Below are positions 52,406 through 61,562 of a DNA stretch of 64,000 nt, piece by piece (position 1 is the stretch's first letter; the number at the start of each line of letters is the position of its first letter). The notes beneath the pieces were generated by a model, which was not told the DNA's origin, searched no databases, and saw nothing but the letters and a program-made list of their open reading frames with translations. Made by a program: the position numbers and the translations under genes. Where the stretch lies: positions 429,816-493,815 of the forward strand of contig NZ_JAABOS010000004.1 in assembly GCF_010078235.1 (NCBI RefSeq), given 5' to 3'. Origin of the DNA: Cognatundibacterium crateris. Its GTDB lineage: Bacteria > Pseudomonadota > Gammaproteobacteria > Burkholderiales > Burkholderiaceae_D.

Positions 52406-52419
52406 TTGATGTGCATCAT
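52406..52419. promoter_or_regulatory. FNR/ANR-like box
   Basis: TTGAT-GTGC-ATCAT matches the TTGAT-N4-ATCAA consensus at 9 of 10 defined bases. It lies in the 368-base gap between moxR and the cytochrome genes. A -41.5 position would put a start near 52454, about 127 bases before the first cytochrome ATG. I saw no strong -10 box there. Confidence 0.5.
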
Positions 52420-52425
52420 ATAGAA

Positions 52426-52440
52426 TGATGTGCAACATCA
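52426..52440. promoter_or_regulatory. Perfect palindrome TGATGT-GCA-ACATCA
   Basis: A six-base perfect inverted repeat with a three-base centre lies seven bases after the FNR-like box and repeats its TGATGTGCA core. It could be a second site for the same or another dimeric regulator. Confidence 0.4.
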
Positions 52441-52580
52441 ACATGTAGTAAGACTGATGCAAATCCGTTGCTGTGGTCTGAGACAGCCCGTCGTGTCTTC
52501 AAGATTTGTTCGCATACACTGAGTTTTGCAGAGCTTATGGGTCATTTTCTTTGTTCCAACCGTACTAATCTATTGTTCCT

Positions 52581-52904
52581 ATGAAAAAACTGTTCGCACT
52601 CCTCGCTGTTGCGAGTCTCGCCCAAGCTGCGGCAGCAGCGGAAGTAGTTGGAAATGCTAAAGACGCTGCCGACAAAAAGATTGCCATGTGCATAGGTTGC
52701 CATGCGATACCCGGTTATAAAGCCAGTTATCCGGAAGTGTTTCAGGTACCTAAAATCGGTGGTCAGTCTGCCAAATACCTGGAAGCAGCGCTGAAAGCCT
52801 ATCAGAAAGGTGAGCGCAAAAATCCCTCTATGCGTGGTATCGCGGGTAGCCTGACTGATCAGGATATCGCCGATCTGGCCGCTTATTATTCACAACAAAA
52901 ATAA
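52581..52904 (+). CDS. Periplasmic class I cytochrome c (first of a tandem pair)
   Basis: A 107-residue monohaem cytochrome. The signal peptide ends near AQAAAAA. The haem motif is CIGCH (about residue 35), and the axial Met is probably in PSMRGIAG. QVPKIGGQSAKYLEAALKAYQKGER is the typical cytochrome c4/c5-like middle. It likely carries electrons to a terminal oxidase or reductase. It is followed 14 bases later by a second cytochrome c gene with the same fold. No strong ribosome-binding site precedes the ATG. Confidence 0.92.
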   Translation: MKKLFALLAVASLAQAAAAAEVVGNAKDAADKKIAMCIGCHAIPGYKASYPEVFQVPKIGGQSAKYLEAALKAYQKGERKNPSMRGIAGSLTDQDIADLAAYYSQQK

Positions 52905-52918
52905 GAACAGGAGTCAGC

Positions 52919-53263
52919 ATGAAAGTAATCAACGGTGTTGTTCTGTCCCTGGCGATGTTGAGCGCGACTGCGCAGGCTGCGGGGAATGTCGAAGCAGGTA
53001 AAGCAGCGACAGAAAAATTTAACTGTGCCTCATGTCATGGGAAAGACTTTAATTCTCCGATTGATCCGGCCTATCCTAAAATCGCTGGCCAACACAAAGA
53101 TTATCTGGAACATGCCTTGAAAGCCTACCAGCGCGGCGATGGTCCGAACGGACGCACGAATGCAATCATGGGTGGACAGGCCAAGGCCTTGAGTGCAGCG
53201 GATATTGCCAATATTTCCGCCTATTTATCCAGCCTGCCGGGTACATTGGTACTGAAGAAATAA
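52919..53263 (+). CDS. Periplasmic class I cytochrome c (second of a tandem pair)
   Basis: A 114-residue monohaem cytochrome with a signal peptide ending in AQAAG. The haem motif is CASCH (about residue 37), and the axial Met is likely in NAIMGGQAKAL. It resembles its upstream neighbour (AGQHKDYLEHALKAYQRGDG against GGQSAKYLEAALKAYQKGER), so the pair probably arose by duplication; a two-domain cytochrome c4 is the fused equivalent. AGGAG precedes the ATG. Confidence 0.92.
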   Translation: MKVINGVVLSLAMLSATAQAAGNVEAGKAATEKFNCASCHGKDFNSPIDPAYPKIAGQHKDYLEHALKAYQRGDGPNGRTNAIMGGQAKALSAADIANISAYLSSLPGTLVLKK

Positions 53264-53275
53264 GCGGCGAAGAAT

Positions 53276-53315
53276 AAAAATGCCACGGTGTGACATCGCA
53301 CCGTGGCATTTTTTT
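53276..53315. terminator. Terminator of the cytochrome operon
   Basis: TGCCACGGTG (53281-53290) pairs with CACCGTGGCA (53299-53308), flanked by A5 and T7 runs. It also faces the convergent DUF1841 gene. Confidence 0.93.
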
Positions 53316-53335
53316 ATGCTGAATCTGACTTGAGC

Positions 53336-53764
53336 TCAGCGGCAGCGTTTCTGTACCGCTTCTATGTAGGCTTGTCCATCTGGCGGCAGACCTGAGCGTT
53401 GGGAATTCCAGATCATCTCGCCCAGGCATTCCATGATTTGATGGTGTGCCTCGTGTTCGGAATTGTAGCGCTGTGCCAGTTGGCGTGCCGCGCCCTGAAT
53501 GCCACGCGGCTGATCGACAGAAATCTGCTCACTGATTGATAAGTGCATGGATAGGTGCAGGAAGGGATTGGTTTGACCCTGATCCACGCTGTAATTGGCC
53601 TGCAAAGCCGCTTCGACATCAGTCAGTGCCTGGTCGTATTCAGGATGTTGTTGTATCCAGTCGGCAGCAATTCCTTCCAGCGGTGTCAGAATTTCTTTTG
53701 CATGCATTTTTCTGAATGTTTCGCAGAAAAAACGGCGGACATCATCCTGACTGGGGTTGAACAT
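53336..53764 (-). CDS. DUF1841-family protein
   Basis: A 142-residue soluble protein. MFNPSQDDVRRFFCETFRKM, the HPEYD segment and HLSMHLSISEQISVDQPRGI are hallmarks of DUF1841, which is widespread in beta- and gammaproteobacteria. No function is known. The His-rich helix (HEAHHQIMECLGEMIW) could bind metal, but this is only a guess. Confidence 0.88.
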   Translation of the reverse strand: MFNPSQDDVRRFFCETFRKMHAKEILTPLEGIAADWIQQHPEYDQALTDVEAALQANYSVDQGQTNPFLHLSMHLSISEQISVDQPRGIQGAARQLAQRYNSEHEAHHQIMECLGEMIWNSQRSGLPPDGQAYIEAVQKRCR

Positions 53765-53972
53765 ACGGCTTCCTGAATATGAGCGTTGGAAAAAGCCGCT
53801 TATTGTAGGGTAAAAACGGTGCGCTGGCTGCCCTGTCTTTAGCTGTCATTGCAGGCAGAGTCGTTTAAACTCAGCGCATATGCCGATTTCGCCAGGTGGA
53901 GTGCACACGAGCTCAGTATCTTCGTTTATCATGCGGCAAGTTTTTCCCTCGTTTTCCAGAAAAGGAATCATC

Positions 53973-54554
53973 ATGTTAAGTACAGAAGCTCAGCAAACCT
54001 TATTTACCAACGCACGTACCCATAATGGCTGGCAGGATAAGCCTGTGAGCGACGCAATATTGCATGAACTGTATGAGCTGATGAAATGGGCGCCCACTTC
54101 TGCCAATGCTTCCCCGGCGCGCATCGTATTTGTGAAGTCCGAAGAACAAAAATCTGCCTTGCTCGCTTGCATGGCGGAGGGAAATCTGGAGAAAACCAAA
54201 ACTGCGCCGGTAACCGCAATTATCGGTATGGATATGGCATTTTATGATCAGCTGCCACAATTGTTTCCACACGCGGATGCACGTTCCTGGTTTGTCGGCA
54301 ATCAGGCACTGATAGAAGCGACAGCCTTCCGTAACTCCTCCTTGCAAGGCGCATATCTGATGCTGGCTGCGCGTACCCTGGGTCTGGACTGTGGTCCGAT
54401 GTCAGGTTTTGATGCCGATAAAGTCAATGCGACTTTCTTTGCTGGTAGCGAAGTTAAAGTGAATTTCATCTGCAATCTTGGCTATGGCGACGCCAGTAAA
54501 TTACATGCACGTGGTCCACGTCTGAGTTTTGAACAGGCTTGCCGTATCGTCTGA
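53973..54554 (+). CDS. Nitroreductase-family protein, malonic semialdehyde reductase (RutE)-like
   Basis: A 193-residue FMN-dependent oxidoreductase. [44 protein letters not shown] and NLGYGD are diagnostic of the RutE/YdfG-type malonic semialdehyde reductase branch. RutE reduces malonic semialdehyde to 3-hydroxypropionate in uracil degradation, but no other rut genes are nearby. ATG 53973 follows AGGA by seven bases and gives the family length; upstream in-frame starts do not. Confidence 0.88.
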   Translation: MLSTEAQQTLFTNARTHNGWQDKPVSDAILHELYELMKWAPTSANASPARIVFVKSEEQKSALLACMAEGNLEKTKTAPVTAIIGMDMAFYDQLPQLFPHADARSWFVGNQALIEATAFRNSSLQGAYLMLAARTLGLDCGPMSGFDADKVNATFFAGSEVKVNFICNLGYGDASKLHARGPRLSFEQACRIV

Positions 54555-54603
54555 TTGCTGAGCGGGCAGTTGCTTCCTTTGCCCGCTAACAAGGCTCAAA
54601 GAA

Positions 54604-54637
54604 CGTCCTTACACCTTTTCAGGTAAGGGCGTTTTTT
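54604..54637 (+). terminator. Terminator of the nitroreductase gene, overlapping the end of nth
   Basis: CGTCCTTAC (54604-54612) pairs with GTAAGGGCG (54623-54631), including one G-T pair, and is followed by TTTTTT. The stem lies in the last codons of nth on the other strand. Another GC-rich hairpin without T run (AGCGGGCA/TGCCCGCT) precedes it near 54562-54588. Confidence 0.75.
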
Positions 54638-55256
54638 CTTTGAAATCGCATAAATCTGCGATCATACAATTCCAACATTTAGGTTTGCGGGCGATGCAGG
54701 TATAGCGCCCATGCAGTATCAGCCAGTGATGTGCATCCAGCCTGAATTCTTTGGGAACAAATTTCATTAGCTTTTGTTCGACGATATCCACGTTTTTGCC
54801 CGGTGCAATCCCGGTCCGGTTGGATACCCGGAAAATATGGGTATCGACCGCAATGGTGGGCTGGCCGAAAGCCGTATTCAGAACCACGTTGGCAGTTTTC
54901 CGGCCCACGCCAGGCAAGGCTTCCAGTGCTTCACGCTGCTGAGGCACCTGACCTTGATGCTCGCGTAGCAGGATCTCGCAGGTCGCGATCACGTTTTTTG
55001 CCTTGGTTTTGTATAAGCCTATGGTCTGGATGTAAGGCATCAAACCGTCTACCCCTAAGCGCAGCAAAGTCTCGGGTGTATTAGCAATCGGATACAGTTT
55101 GCGGGTTGCTTTGTTGACCGATACGTCTGTAGCCTGAGCGGACAACAAAACCGCGATCAGTAATTCAAATGGCGTGTTGTATTCGAGTTCCGTGGTTGGA
55201 TGTGGATTTTCCTGTTGCAGACGCTGGAAAATCAGCTGGCGTTTTTCTGCATTCAT
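54609..55256 (-). CDS. nth: Endonuclease III
   Basis: A 215-residue base-excision DNA glycosylase/AP lyase for oxidised pyrimidines. The helix-hairpin-helix is [12 protein letters not shown] with catalytic lysine K120; catalytic aspartate D138 is in AVDTHIFR. The [4Fe-4S] cysteines are C187, C194, C197 and C203. These numbers equal those of the E. coli enzyme. The start overlaps the rsxB stop by four bases, so the two are translationally coupled. Confidence 0.97.
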   Translation of the reverse strand: MNAEKRQLIFQRLQQENPHPTTELEYNTPFELLIAVLLSAQATDVSVNKATRKLYPIANTPETLLRLGVDGLMPYIQTIGLYKTKAKNVIATCEILLREHQGQVPQQREALEALPGVGRKTANVVLNTAFGQPTIAVDTHIFRVSNRTGIAPGKNVDIVEQKLMKFVPKEFRLDAHHWLILHGRYTCIARKPKCWNCMIADLCDFKEKTPLPEKV

Positions 55257-55948
55257 GCGCCTTGTCCTTTTTCAGCTTCCAGTTTTTTCAGGCGTGCGCG
55301 TTCGATTGCGGCAGCAATGATCGCCTTCTTTCTGTCTTTGCTGGCTTGCTCTTCCGCTGTGACGGCAGCTTCTGCTTCCAGCGCTTGTAGTTTGGCGGCG
55401 GCTTTAGCTGCCAGTCTTTGTTCGTTTTCGTATTTCTCACGCTGCAGCCGCACAGTACGGCTGTCATAGGCGGTTTTGGCCTGACTGGCTTGTTGTTCGC
55501 TCCAGGCTGACCAGCCGGTTTTTCCTGGCGTGACGGAGATCATGGAAATACAATCTACCGGGCAGGGCGCGACACACAAATCGCAGCCGGTACACAATTC
55601 CGGTATCACGGTATGCATTTGTTTGGCTGCACCGACGATAGCATCGACCGGACAGGCTTGTATGCATAAGGTGCAGCCTATGCAATAGGCTTCTTCAATC
55701 ACTGCGACTGGTCGTTCACGTTCTGTACCGTGCTCAGGATTCAAAGGGATGGTGGCCAGTCCGAGTGCATCAGCCAGCAAGGCAATACCCTGTTCGCCAC
55801 CGGGTGGGCATTGATTATGACTGGCGTTGCCAGCAGCCATTGCCACTGCATAATCGTGACAAGACGGATAGCCACATTTAGTACATTGGGTTTGCGGTAA
55901 CAGTGCTTCAAGTTGTGTAGCAAGTGAGACGGATGCAGGAGAGGGCAC
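55253..55948 (-). CDS. rsxB: RsxB/RnfB-like electron-transport ferredoxin
   Basis: A 231-residue iron-sulfur protein. The N-terminal Fe-S domain (about residues 10-70) has [13 protein letters not shown] and a fourth Cys in NQCPPGG. It is followed by two [4Fe-4S] ferredoxin motifs, [16 protein letters not shown] and [17 protein letters not shown] charged Ala/Lys/Glu-rich coiled-coil tail fills the last 70 residues. The membrane anchor of canonical RnfB is missing and no other rnf genes are here. This soluble form coupled to nth is common in betaproteobacteria. It may serve Fe-S redox upkeep rather than a full Rnf pump. GTG start; weak ribosome-binding site. Confidence 0.92.
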   Translation of the reverse strand: MPSPASVSLATQLEALLPQTQCTKCGYPSCHDYAVAMAAGNASHNQCPPGGEQGIALLADALGLATIPLNPEHGTERERPVAVIEEAYCIGCTLCIQACPVDAIVGAAKQMHTVIPELCTGCDLCVAPCPVDCISMISVTPGKTGWSAWSEQQASQAKTAYDSRTVRLQREKYENEQRLAAKAAAKLQALEAEAAVTAEEQASKDRKKAIIAAAIERARLKKLEAEKGQGA

Positions 55949-56042
55949 AGGAAGAACTCAATAGGAAAAATCAGGGTCGGCTTGCCACTCAGGAAGCAAG
56001 CGCCAAAACTGAGATTATCCCCTGATTCAGCGCGACTCACAA

Positions 56043-56075
56043 ACAAAAACGCCACCTCGCGGCGGCGTTTTTGTG
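56043..56075. terminator. Terminator between phaZ and rsxB
   Basis: AAAAACGCC and GGCGTTTTT form the arms of a stem with a GC-rich loop, T-rich on both strands. It ends phaZ on the minus strand. Confidence 0.85.
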
Positions 56076-56086
56076 TTCATTGGCGA

Positions 56087-57322
56087 TTAGCCGTGCTTGC
56101 GGATGAATTCACCGATTTTCGGGCATATCATTTCACGCCAGCGGCGGCCTGAAAATATGCCGTAGTGACCACAACCAGGCGCTACGTAATCCTGTTTCAT
56201 ACTGGCTGGAATGCTGCTGCATAAATCATGGGCTGCCTGGGTCTGACCAGGGCCGGAAATGTCGTCCAGTTCGCCTTCGACTGTGAACAGCGCGACCGTC
56301 TTGATATCCTGTGGCCTGACCAGCTTGCCTTCGACTTCCCAGGTGCCTTTAGGCAGACGGAATTCCTGGAACACAGTCTTGATCGTTTCCAGATAGTAGT
56401 CGGCTGGCATATCGAGGACGGCATTGTATTCATCATAGAATTTACGATGCTGCTCGGCTGAATCATCATCACCTTTGATCAGGTGCTGATAGTAATCCCA
56501 GTGGCTTTGCGCATGGCGGTCAGGGTTCATTGCGACAAAACCGGCATGTTGTAAAAAGCCTGGATAGACCTTGCGTCCATAGCCAGGATAGTTAGCCGGT
56601 ACGTTGTAAATCACCGTATTCTCAAACCACGAGAATTTCTTTTCAGTCGCCAGATTATTGACTTCCGTCGGTGATTTGCGCGGATCAATCGGGCCGCCCA
56701 TCATCGTCATGGTTTTTGGTAGCTTAGGATCGTTGGCACTAGCCATCAGTGCTATCGCGGCCAGCACCGGTACCGTAGGCTGGCAGACTGAGATTACATG
56801 CACGTCCGGGCCCAGCAAGCGGATGAAATCCTGAACATAGTAAATGTAGTCGTGCAGATGGAAGCTGCCTTCAGACAGCGGCACCATGCGCGCGTCGGTC
56901 CAGTCTGTGATGTAGACATCGTGATCCGGCAGCAATCCGCGCACGGTATCGCGCAGCAGGGTGGCATGATGTCCCGATAAAGGGGCGACCAGCAACACAG
57001 TCGGCTGCTTGATCTTCGCCAGCTCCTTATCGTTCAAGACCTTTTTAAAGTGCAGCAGTTTGCAAAAAGGTCGGATCACAGCGGTGGTTTGTGTGATTTC
57101 TACAACTTGTTTGCCTATGGTCGTCGAAGTAATGCCAAACTCTGGTTTCTCATAATCTTTTCCAAGGCGAAACAAAAGTTCGTAGCCAGCAGCGATACGC
57201 TGAGAATAGGGCGTATGGGCCAGTGGTGAGACCGGATTGGTAAACAACTTGGAGGAGGCTTCAGCCCACTGGGTTAAAGGGTTCAGAAATGCGCGGTTCA
57301 ATTCATGAAATTGGTAGAGCAT
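56087..57322 (-). CDS. phaZ: Intracellular polyhydroxyalkanoate depolymerase
   Basis: A 411-residue cytosolic PHA depolymerase that hydrolyses stored native PHB granules. Start MLYQFHELNRAFLNPL and DVYITDWTDARMVPL are diagnostic. The nucleophile is C180 in VISVCQPTVPVL, matching the Cys nucleophile of R. eutropha PhaZ1. The acid is in VEGELDDISGPGQT and the His in PGCGHYGIFSG. The gene stands alone. The organism therefore very probably makes PHB, although synthesis genes are outside the window. Confidence 0.95.
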   Translation of the reverse strand: MLYQFHELNRAFLNPLTQWAEASSKLFTNPVSPLAHTPYSQRIAAGYELLFRLGKDYEKPEFGITSTTIGKQVVEITQTTAVIRPFCKLLHFKKVLNDKELAKIKQPTVLLVAPLSGHHATLLRDTVRGLLPDHDVYITDWTDARMVPLSEGSFHLHDYIYYVQDFIRLLGPDVHVISVCQPTVPVLAAIALMASANDPKLPKTMTMMGGPIDPRKSPTEVNNLATEKKFSWFENTVIYNVPANYPGYGRKVYPGFLQHAGFVAMNPDRHAQSHWDYYQHLIKGDDDSAEQHRKFYDEYNAVLDMPADYYLETIKTVFQEFRLPKGTWEVEGKLVRPQDIKTVALFTVEGELDDISGPGQTQAAHDLCSSIPASMKQDYVAPGCGHYGIFSGRRWREMICPKIGEFIRKHG

Positions 57323-57599
57323 AGTGACTTCTTTCTGATAAAAAGACAGGCAGTTCCCTGGGGCGTGACTAAGGTAGTGTTATTTTTGGCAACAGAAAAA
57401 TGGAATTCCAATAGAGCTTTCCATCTATTGTATTGCATCGCATCATAAACCAGTTTAGTCCGTTTTGCTCCTGTGCTTGGAATTCAATGTGAAGTCGGTG
57501 CAAATTTATGTTAAAAAATTGGCTTAAAAATAATAAGTTGCGGGCTACAATGTGATGCAGGGTAAATGTGTCATTGATAAGGATATAGGGCATAGCAGA

Positions 57600-60500
57600 A
57601 TGACTAGTGACTTCGATCAGACGGAAATTCAATGGCGAGAACAGTGTTTTGTTGCATTTGATTTAATGCGTGATTCGCCTGAAGTGGGCCGCTTGATTGC
57701 CAAGAGCTTACGTACGGAAGCCCGTGAAAAGCGTCGTCCGGTACTGGGTGGACTGGCCGAAATCCTGTATGCGTTTGCCGATTTTTTTGACGGTAAGCTG
57801 CATCTGGCAGAGCCTGAGTTTGAGCGCACTGCGACCATGTTTGAGCTGATCGGCGATAGCGAAGGCCTGGCCTTCTCTTTGCTGGGCACCGTTGCCGTAT
57901 GGCGCCGCCACGGGCGCGCTGAGCAAGCGTATTCCCTTTGCCATTCGCGTATCCTGCCGATTTTGCCTGAGGGTGATCACAGGCTGACTGTGCTGGTACT
58001 GAATATCCTCGGTACGCTGTCGCAGGAGTTGGGCTACACCGAAGAGGCGATCAGGCATTTTTATAACGCGCTTGAGCAAGCCAAACGGCTGCAAATTTCA
58101 AATCGCGTGTCGCAGATACTGGCCAATCTGGGTGAAATTTTCTACATCAGCGGTAATGCCGAGGATGCCGAGGTTTTGCTGGAGGAAGCGCGTGAAATTG
58201 CGGTAGATTCCGATGAAAAATGGCTGGCTCCCTTTATCTCAACCATGCTGGCGCTGTGTTATCTGGCATTGGAAAAATATGATGATGCCTATTTGAGTGT
58301 GGCAAACTACATCAGCGAAGGCAGTGCCCATCATACCGATAATTCCAGCCGTGCTTTTTGCCTGTCCGTTGCCGCTTACACGCTGGCAGCACGCGGACAA
58401 CTGACTGAAGCAGATCATCTCAACAGCATTGCGATGTCGCTGCTCGATACCTATGAAGATAAGCCGCTCAAGCCCTATAGCTGGTGGGTGAATGGTTATC
58501 TGCACCGTTGTCACCAGCGCTTTCCTGAGGCGATCTCAGACTTGCGACGCGCAATTGACAGTGTTGGCGACAAGGGTTATGTCTACATGCCGCTGCGGGC
58601 GATGCGCGAATTGATAGAGATTTTCGGTGAGACTGGGCAGTGGGAAGAGGGGTATCAGGAGCAGCAGCGCTATATGACATTGTTTGTCAAAGCCCAGGGT
58701 TTGGCAACCCGTGTGCATGTACAGACTTTACATATCGGGCATGAATTGAAAGAGGCGGAACTGGCGCGCCGGCTGGCTGAAGAGGCTTATGCTGAGCGCC
58801 AGGCGCTGGATGACGAGTTGCAGCGCATACTCGCAGAACGCGAAACCATACTGGAAAATTCTATAGTCGGCATGGTTTTTCTGAATAACGAGGGCAGAGT
58901 GCAATGGGCGAACAAACCCCTGTGTCAGATTTTTGGGGTGGACAGACACGCTGTGCTCGGCGCTTCGCTGGAGCCATTTTATACCTCGCGTGATGCCTAT
59001 CATGCCTCAGGCGCTGCTGTCAGTGAGGCGGTATTGCGCGGTGAGGCCTATGAGAGTGAATTGCAAATGCGGCGCGCCGATGGCAGCTTGTTTTGGGTCC
59101 ACTTTTCAGGGCGTGCAGTGGATCAGAACCGGCTCACGATGGGTACCGTCTGGGTCGTGATGGATATCACGGAACGTAAGCGTCTGGAAACCCAGTTACA
59201 GGAAAGTATGGCGGAACAATTGCGTCTGCGAACGCTACAGATGCAGGCTGAACTCAAGGAAGCAGAGCGCGCAAGGATACACGCCGAAGAGGCAACCGCC
59301 GCTAAATCTATGTTCCTCGCCAATATGAGTCATGAAATCCGTACTCCCATGAATGCCATCATAGGGATGGCGCATCTGGCCTTGCGTACTGATCTCGATG
59401 ATAAGCAAAGAGACTATGTAGAGAAAATCCATCATGCCGGCATGTCTTTGCTCGGCATTGTGAATGACATTCTGGATTTTTCTAAAGTGGAAGCGGGTAA
59501 GCTCAGCATCGAGCATATCGACTTCAATCTGAATGAGGTGCTGGAAAACATCACCCTGATGACGGCCGACCGCGCTTACGAAAAAAATCTGGAATTCATA
59601 TTGCATGTACCGAAGGAGATACCTCGGCTATTAAGAGGCGACTCGCTGCGGCTTGGTCAGGTCTTAATTAATCTGATTAACAATGCCATCAAATTCACCG
59701 ATGCGGGTGAAGTCTTTATGTCTTGCCGTGTCGCAGAGAGCAAGGCCTGGCGCGTTAAGCTGGAATTTGAGGTCAGTGATACCGGTATTGGCATGTCGGA
59801 AGAGCAGACTCAACGTTTATTTCAGCCTTTCAGTCAGGCTGATGAGTCGACCACGCGCCGTTTTGGCGGAACCGGTCTGGGTTTATCGATTTCCAAGCGT
59901 TTGATAGAACTGATGGGTGGTGAGATTTCTCTCAATAGCGATATGGGTGTGGGCACAACAGTGCGTTTCCATACCTGGTTTGATTTGCCTGAAAAAAGAC
60001 TGGCGCTGGCGCCAGCGGTGATGACGAATCCTGCACTCAAAGTATTGATCGTTGATGATAATCGCAAAGCTGCTCAGGTACTGAGTGAAGAACTGGCAAT
60101 TCTGACGCCAAATTGCGAGAGTGTGCATAGTGCGACGGCTGCGATGCAGGCGATAGAGCTGGCGGATCATGCCACACCATTTGATCTGGTGTTTGTGGAT
60201 TTGCGTATGCCGGAACTGGATGGGCTGAGTCTGATCAGTTTGCTTAAGAACGTCAAAAATTTGCGCAGCATGCCGAAATTTATTTTGCTGGGTGTTCATG
60301 CGCGCGAAGAGGCCAGCTTCCGCACCGATACAGTCTTGCCTGATGCTTTCATGCGTAAGCCGGTCAATGCTTCTATTCTGAGGCAATGCCTGGATAATCT
60401 GATGCTCATAGAGCACGAGCCAAATATCAGTCGCAGTCAGCAGGCAGTGCCACAATTTCCGGGTTTGCGCGTATTGCTGGTGGAAGATAATGAAGTCAAT

Positions 60501-61514
60501 CAGCAGATCGCGCGTGAACTGATGGAGGCAGCTGCGATAGATGTCAGCCTGGTCGCTAATGGTCGTGAAGCGGTCGATCTGGTGTTGCGCCACCCACCCG
60601 AACATTTTGGGATGGTATTCATGGACGTACAGATGCCGGAAATGGATGGGCACGAAGCGACCAGACTGATACGCCTCAATCCGGCTTATGCCGATTTGCC
60701 TATCGTTGCCATGACGGCGCATGCGATGGCGGAAGAACGTGCCCATTGCCTGCGCTCGGGCATGGATGCGCATGTGACCAAGCCGGTGGATCCTCAGTCC
60801 TTGTATAACACGATACGACAATGGTGCCAGCCTGAAACGCATACGCTTGCCGTGCCACCGGCATCCCCTGCGGCACAGACAGCGCGGCTGCAAATTGATC
60901 ATATTGATGTGGAGGAGGGACTCAGACGTGCATTGGGTAGCCAGGAGTTGTACCGCGACTTACTGGGGCGTTTTTGTGAAAGTCAGAAAAATGCAGTGAC
61001 TGATGCCAGGGATGCCTATATCGCAGGTGAGACAGCAATTGCAGAACGCCTGATTCATACCCTGAAAGGCGTGGCAGCACTGATCTCGGCCAAAGCTATG
61101 CGCAAGAGTGCTGAACAACTGGAGCATAGTATCCGTGGCGCTGTGTCAGCACGCGAAATCATCTTGCGGTTTGATGCCTGTCAGCAAGAGCTGAGTCAGA
61201 CCACCGCAGCGATAGAGGCTGCGTTGAAATCGGATCTGGATGCCGCCTCATTGCCGGGTACGGATGCAAAATTAGATAGGGCAGCGATGCAGGCCTTGTT
61301 GCAGCGTAGCGAAGCATTGTTAGCTGAATACGATGGTGAGGCCGTGGAATTATTGAAGGATGCCAGTGAACAGTTGCTGCTTGCATTTGGTCAGGAAGTA
61401 CATCAACAACTGATGCGCGCCTTACGCCAGTTTGAATTTGATGCAGCATTGAGCATAGTGCGGGAGGCGGCACTGAATCACGGCTATACCCGGAATCCAC
61501 ATGTTGAGCAATAA
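57600..61514 (+). CDS. Hybrid sensor kinase: TPR-like, PAS, HisKA, HATPase, two receivers, Hpt
   Basis: A 1304-residue soluble hybrid kinase. Residues about 1-380 form helical TPR-like repeats (SRVSQILANLGEIFYISGN). A coiled coil covers about 390-430 and PAS about 430-540. HisKA has phospho-H578 in NMSHEIRTPMNA. HATPase carries NLINNAIKF, SDTGIGMS, FQPFSQADEST and GGTGLGLSI. Receiver 1 has phospho-D867 (FVDLRMPELDG), receiver 2 D1009 (FMDVQMPEMDG), and a C-terminal Hpt has H1153 in IHTLKGVAA. No membrane segment is seen, so it senses internal signals, perhaps via TPR protein contacts. ATG 57600 follows AGGG; an in-frame GTG at 57552 lacks a ribosome-binding site. The receiver-HD-GYP gene follows 48 bases later. 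Confidence 0.93.
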   Translation: MTSDFDQTEIQWREQCFVAFDLMRDSPEVGRLIAKSLRTEAREKRRPVLGGLAEILYAFADFFDGKLHLAEPEFERTATMFELIGDSEGLAFSLLGTVAVWRRHGRAEQAYSLCHSRILPILPEGDHRLTVLVLNILGTLSQELGYTEEAIRHFYNALEQAKRLQISNRVSQILANLGEIFYISGNAEDAEVLLEEAREIAVDSDEKWLAPFISTMLALCYLALEKYDDAYLSVANYISEGSAHHTDNSSRAFCLSVAAYTLAARGQLTEADHLNSIAMSLLDTYEDKPLKPYSWWVNGYLHRCHQRFPEAISDLRRAIDSVGDKGYVYMPLRAMRELIEIFGETGQWEEGYQEQQRYMTLFVKAQGLATRVHVQTLHIGHELKEAELARRLAEEAYAERQALDDELQRILAERETILENSIVGMVFLNNEGRVQWANKPLCQIFGVDRHAVLGASLEPFYTSRDAYHASGAAVSEAVLRGEAYESELQMRRADGSLFWVHFSGRAVDQNRLTMGTVWVVMDITERKRLETQLQESMAEQLRLRTLQMQAELKEAERARIHAEEATAAKSMFLANMSHEIRTPMNAIIGMAHLALRTDLDDKQRDYVEKIHHAGMSLLGIVNDILDFSKVEAGKLSIEHIDFNLNEVLENITLMTADRAYEKNLEFILHVPKEIPRLLRGDSLRLGQVLINLINNAIKFTDAGEVFMSCRVAESKAWRVKLEFEVSDTGIGMSEEQTQRLFQPFSQADESTTRRFGGTGLGLSISKRLIELMGGEISLNSDMGVGTTVRFHTWFDLPEKRLALAPAVMTNPALKVLIVDDNRKAAQVLSEELAILTPNCESVHSATAAMQAIELADHATPFDLVFVDLRMPELDGLSLISLLKNVKNLRSMPKFILLGVHAREEASFRTDTVLPDAFMRKPVNASILRQCLDNLMLIEHEPNISRSQQAVPQFPGLRVLLVEDNEVNQQIARELMEAAAIDVSLVANGREAVDLVLRHPPEHFGMVFMDVQMPEMDGHEATRLIRLNPAYADLPIVAMTAHAMAEERAHCLRSGMDAHVTKPVDPQSLYNTIRQWCQPETHTLAVPPASPAAQTARLQIDHIDVEEGLRRALGSQELYRDLLGRFCESQKNAVTDARDAYIAGETAIAERLIHTLKGVAALISAKAMRKSAEQLEHSIRGAVSAREIILRFDACQQELSQTTAAIEAALKSDLDAASLPGTDAKLDRAAMQALLQRSEALLAEYDGEAVELLKDASEQLLLAFGQEVHQQLMRALRQFEFDAALSIVREAALNHGYTRNPHVEQ

Positions 61515-61562
61515 GGTGCCGGGCAGGTGATGCCTGACTGGCGCGGACACGCAAACCCATGA

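Noticed and set aside
59883-60902. 339-codon open frame opposite the hybrid kinase gene
   Set aside because: The real strand has intact receiver motifs across this region; the antisense product is His/Arg/Gln-rich without recognisable domains.
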